In this document: piece by piece, positions 5,953 to 8,246 of the stretch
How positions within the stretch are numbered: position 1 is the first letter of the stretch
Layout of the letters: every line of letters begins with the position of its first letter
From: an uncultured Oscillibacter sp.
GTDB taxonomy: Bacteria; Bacillota; Clostridia; Oscillospirales; Oscillospiraceae
Assembly (NCBI GenBank): GCA_905236835.1
Contig: CAJOQY010000038.1
Location: 1 to 8,246, forward strand
Direction: 5' to 3'
DNA length: 8,246 bases
Made by a program: the position numbers and the translations under genes
Notes under the pieces: generated by a model
The model's database searches: none
What the model was told of the DNA's origin: nothing
Seen by the model: the letters and a program-made list of their open reading frames with translations, nothing else

Positions 5953-6957
5953 GTGAAAATTCTGGGGATTGAGAGTTCCTGTGACGAGACGGCGGTTTCC
6001 ATTGTGGAGGACGGACGCCGGATATTATCAAATCCAGTCGCCTCACAGATCAATCTGCACGCGCTTTATGGCGGCGTGGTGCCGGAAATCGCGTCCCGCG
6101 CCCATGTGGAAGCAATCGCGGGATTGACGGAACAGGCGTTGAAAGACGCGGGTTGCCAACGCGATGAAATAGACGCCGTCGCCGTCACTTACGCGCCGGG
6201 ATTGATCGGCGCGTTATTAACGGGATTGAGTTTCGCGAAATCCCTCGCGTTCGCTTTAAAAATTGATTTGATTCCCGTGCATCATATCAAGGGGCATATC
6301 GCCGCGAATTATCTGGCGTTTCCGGATTTGAAGCCGCCGTTTCTGGCGCTGGCCATATCCGGCGGCAATACGATGATAATTGATGTGGAAGATTATACCC
6401 GCATGAAAATCTTAGGCGCGACGCGGGATGACGCCGCCGGGGAGTGTTTCGACAAAGCCGCGCGGGTTCTGGGACTGCCTTATCCCGGCGGGAAACCCAT
6501 GGACGATCTGGCGAAACAATCACGGGGCGGCGTATATAAACTGCCGCTGGCGCGCGTAACCGACGCGCCGCTTGACATGAGTTTTTCGGGTTTAAAAACG
6601 GCTGTGGTCAATATCGCCCATCACGCCGCGCAGACAGGAGAAGATTTAGACCGCGCCGCGCTTGCCCGTGATTTTACCCGCGCGGTCAGCGATATGCTGG
6701 TCCCGCGCGCGATACAGGCCGCGAAAATCGCCGGACGGGATATGCTCTGCGCCGCCGGGGGCGTGGCGGCGAATTCGATCATTCGGGAAGATCTGCGCCG
6801 GGAATGCGAAGAAAATAAAATTCAATTATATCTTCCGCCGCTGAATTTATGCGGCGACAACGGCGCGATGATCGCCGCGCAAGGCTATTATGAATATCTG
6901 GCCGGGCATACGGCGGGCATGGATTTAAACGCTTTCGCCACGCGTGATCTGGCGTAA
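5953..6957 (+). CDS. tsaD: tRNA N6-adenosine threonylcarbamoyltransferase
   Basis: TsaD transfers the threonylcarbamoyl group from threonylcarbamoyl-AMP to A37 of tRNAs that read ANN codons (t6A), working with TsaB and TsaE in bacteria; the AMP intermediate is made by TsaC/Sua5. The 334 residues match the family length. Visible hallmarks are GIESSCDET (5-13), the metal-binding HHIKGH (H111, H115), SGGNT (136-140), DDAAGECFDKAAR (159-171), YPGG (177-180), AAGGVAANS (267-275) and CGDNGAM with metal ligand D302. All key residues are present. The start is GTG with a good ribosome binding site. It is the last gene of the plus-strand group, after rimI and a GNAT. Its last 33 bp overlap the end of metF on the other strand. 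Confidence 0.97.
   Translation: MKILGIESSCDETAVSIVEDGRRILSNPVASQINLHALYGGVVPEIASRAHVEAIAGLTEQALKDAGCQRDEIDAVAVTYAPGLIGALLTGLSFAKSLAFALKIDLIPVHHIKGHIAANYLAFPDLKPPFLALAISGGNTMIIDVEDYTRMKILGATRDDAAGECFDKAARVLGLPYPGGKPMDDLAKQSRGGVYKLPLARVTDAPLDMSFSGLKTAVVNIAHHAAQTGEDLDRAALARDFTRAVSDMLVPRAIQAAKIAGRDMLCAAGGVAANSIIREDLRRECEENKIQLYLPPLNLCGDNGAMIAAQGYYEYLAGHTAGMDLNAFATRDLA
6925..6957. other. Tail-to-tail overlap of tsaD and metF coding sequences
   Basis: The tsaD stop (TAA, 6955-6957) lies within metF, and the metF stop (TAA on the minus strand, 6927-6925) lies within tsaD. The 33 shared base pairs encode the last ten residues of each protein plus its stop. Confidence 0.95.
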
Positions 6958-7767
6958 AATTTCCGTCATGAGGGCCACGCGGCGAAACGGCGTCATGAGA
7001 TAAAATCCGTCCGTATAAGGGCTGATTTCCCGCGCCGTCCGGACGGACAAATCCACCGCGATTTGTTCCGATTCCTCCCGGCTTTTGTCTTGATACAGCG
7101 TGATAATTTCATCACTGACCCGGATGCCATGTATATTTTGATTTAAAAATACCGCGTTACGATGGCTGACCACCGGAAAAATCCCGCCGAATAAAATCCC
7201 GGACAAAACGCGCCGGGCCTGTTTTAAATTTTCCAGCGCTTCCGGGGATAATACCGGCTGTGTGAAAAATCCAATCATGCCGCTGTTTTCTTTTCTCCGC
7301 GCCCGTTCCAGTTCTTTGTCGAAATAACGGGCGTTGATATTTAACGCGCCGAATATTTGAAAGGGCTTTTGAAATATATTTTCATTCATTTGACGGGTAA
7401 ATTCCGCCAGTTGATAAGACTGGAACTGAAACACCGGCTTGATATTTTCCCGTTCTTCCGGCGGGATCGGATCGCCCGTGACAAGTAATACCTGATGGAC
7501 ATTTTCCATGGCGAGTCCCAGCAAAGACGCCTGTAACGCGTTTCGATTCCGGTCCCGGCAGGTGATATGCGGCAGAGTTTCGATCTGATAATCCCGTTTG
7601 ATTTTCGCCGCCAGCATACAGCTGTCAGCGCGGGGGCGTCCCATGGGGGAATCGGCGATTGTAATCATATCCGCCCCGGCGTTTTTCAAAGCCTGTACGC
7701 TTTCCAGAAAAAACGCCCCGTCGTCATTGAATGGCGGATCCAGTTCCACGGCAATTCTTTTTTTCAT
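6925..7767 (-). CDS. metF: Methylenetetrahydrofolate reductase
   Basis: MetF reduces 5,10-methylene- to 5-methyl-tetrahydrofolate with an FAD-containing barrel, supplying methyl groups for methionine synthesis. The 280 residues are near the size of compact bacterial forms. Visible features are VELDPP (7-12, E8 matching the catalytic Glu of E. coli MetF), ADSPMGRPRAD (38-48), ITCRDRN (68-74), LLVTGDP (94-100, the flavin/folate Asp region), GFFTQPV (166-172, Gln170 at the folate-binding position) and DGFYLMTPF (253-261). The ATG overlaps the stop of the metH-like gene (ATGA), with a strong ribosome binding site inside that gene, so the two are translationally coupled. The pairing suggests methionine synthesis; a role in a Wood-Ljungdahl pathway is possible but nothing here shows it. 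The 3' end runs 33 bp into the tsaD reading frame on the other strand, leaving no room for a separate terminator. Confidence 0.93.
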   Translation of the reverse strand: MKKRIAVELDPPFNDDGAFFLESVQALKNAGADMITIADSPMGRPRADSCMLAAKIKRDYQIETLPHITCRDRNRNALQASLLGLAMENVHQVLLVTGDPIPPEERENIKPVFQFQSYQLAEFTRQMNENIFQKPFQIFGALNINARYFDKELERARRKENSGMIGFFTQPVLSPEALENLKQARRVLSGILFGGIFPVVSHRNAVFLNQNIHGIRVSDEIITLYQDKSREESEQIAVDLSVRTAREISPYTDGFYLMTPFRRVALMTEILRQITRGESV

Positions 7768-8246
7768 CCCAATATCTCCTTGGCGATTTCAACCGACGCT
7801 TTCGCGTCTTTCGCGTAATAATCCGCGCCCATCTTGCGCGCGTATTCCGGCGTTACCACCGCGCCGCCGACCCAGACCGTCGGCGGATTTTTTAATTTTT
7901 TTAATTGCTTGATCGTCTCTTCCATGGCGGGCAATGTCGTTGTCATCAAAGCCGACAGGCCGATTAATTTTATATCACGCTCAACAGCCGTCCGGACAAT
8001 CACTTCCGGCGGTACATCACGGCCAAGATCCATCACGTTATAGCCGTAATTTTCCAATACGGTTTTGACGATATTTTTGCCTATGTCATGAATATCGCCT
8101 TTGACCGTGGCGACGATTAAAGCGCCTTTCTTGACCGGCGCGCCGCCTTTTTCCGCCAGAGAATTTCTCAGGACCTCAAACACCGCCTGCGCCGCCTGCG
8201 CCGCGCTGAGTAATTGCGGCAAAAACACGCGTCCCTGTCCGTATCC
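7764..8246 (-). CDS. metH: C-terminal cobalamin-binding part of a methionine synthase-type homocysteine methyltransferase, 5' end outside the window
   Basis: The frame is open to the window edge; a GTG at 8228 is internal. The 160 visible residues contain the end of the helical cap (GRVFLPQLLSAAQAAQAVF) and a Rossmann-like B12 domain: DIHDIG (51-56, H53 is the expected lower cobalt ligand), SAL (98-100), WVGGAV (125-130) and GADYYAKDA (140-148). The last motif is typical of methionine synthase-like proteins rather than methylamine or methanol corrinoid proteins. MetH moves a methyl group from 5-methyl-tetrahydrofolate through cobalamin to homocysteine; the homocysteine and folate domains should lie beyond the window. 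The protein ends right after the B12 domain, without the AdoMet-dependent reactivation domain of E. coli MetH, as in many clostridial forms. The overlap with metF supports the assignment. A stand-alone corrinoid protein is the main alternative. Confidence 0.85.
   Translation of the reverse strand, partial: GYGQGRVFLPQLLSAAQAAQAVFEVLRNSLAEKGGAPVKKGALIVATVKGDIHDIGKNIVKTVLENYGYNVMDLGRDVPPEVIVRTAVERDIKLIGLSALMTTTLPAMEETIKQLKKLKNPPTVWVGGAVVTPEYARKMGADYYAKDAKASVEIAKEILG
7775..7781 (-). promoter_or_regulatory. Ribosome binding site of metF inside the metH-like gene
   Basis: On the minus strand AAGGAGA stands seven bases before the ATG at 7767 and within the last codons of the upstream gene. It is a near-perfect match and supports coupled translation. 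Confidence 0.8.

Noticed and set aside
6958..6990. GC-rich hairpin terminator after tsaD
   Set aside because: The region is metF coding sequence and shows no stem followed by a T-run in the tsaD direction.
7598..7912. 104-residue plus-strand open frame across the metF/metH junction
   Set aside because: It is antisense to two well-supported genes with intact motifs, and its composition is that of a shadow frame rich in Ser, Pro and Arg.
1..8246. CRISPR array, insertion sequence, phage or defence genes, tRNA or rRNA
   Set aside because: I saw no spaced direct repeats, transposase or integrase motifs, terminal repeats, or tRNA cloverleaf sequence on either strand.

Overview
The window looks like chromosomal sequence from a Gram-positive, anaerobic Clostridia-type bacterium (Bacillota, probably Lachnospiraceae- or Oscillospiraceae-like). 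This is inferred from four things: a DNA polymerase I with a worn-out proofreading domain and a typical clostridial N-terminus; a membrane-tailed family 3 glycosidase with its domains in permuted order; a methionine synthase that stops right after its cobalamin domain; and frequent GTG starts. I did no database search. Genes contain many GCG, CGC and GGC codons, whereas the gaps between them are almost pure A/T.

Layout. From base 1 to 1871 (+) runs the 3' part of a large glycoside hydrolase family 3-like protein with about five C-terminal membrane segments; its start lies outside the window. A short A/T-rich gap with a perfect palindrome and a tandem 11-bp repeat follows. Then come four co-directional genes: polA (1941-4685), rimI (4737-5201), a second GNAT acetyltransferase (5276-5884) and tsaD (5953-6957), with gaps of about 50-75 bp. 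On the minus strand, reading toward tsaD, lie a cobalamin-dependent homocysteine methyltransferase (metH-like, 8246-7764, its beginning outside the window) and metF (7767-6925). These two overlap by four bases (ATGA). The 3' ends of tsaD and metF overlap by 33 bp.

How the genes work together. polA serves DNA repair and replication. rimI (N-terminal acetylation of ribosomal protein S18) and tsaD (t6A modification of tRNA) are translation-related and often linked in bacteria; a GNAT of unknown target sits between them. metF makes 5-methyl-tetrahydrofolate and the metH-like protein passes that methyl group through cobalamin to homocysteine, so the minus-strand pair is a compact methionine/one-carbon operon.

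I found no tRNA, rRNA, CRISPR array, insertion sequence, phage gene or defence system, and no clearly new multi-gene system. The points most worth a second look are the family 3 glycosidase whose usual catalytic-loop residues are replaced, the A/T-only dyads that sit on or next to each plus-strand stop codon before tsaD, the repeat/palindrome in front of polA, and the tail-to-tail overlap of tsaD and metF.
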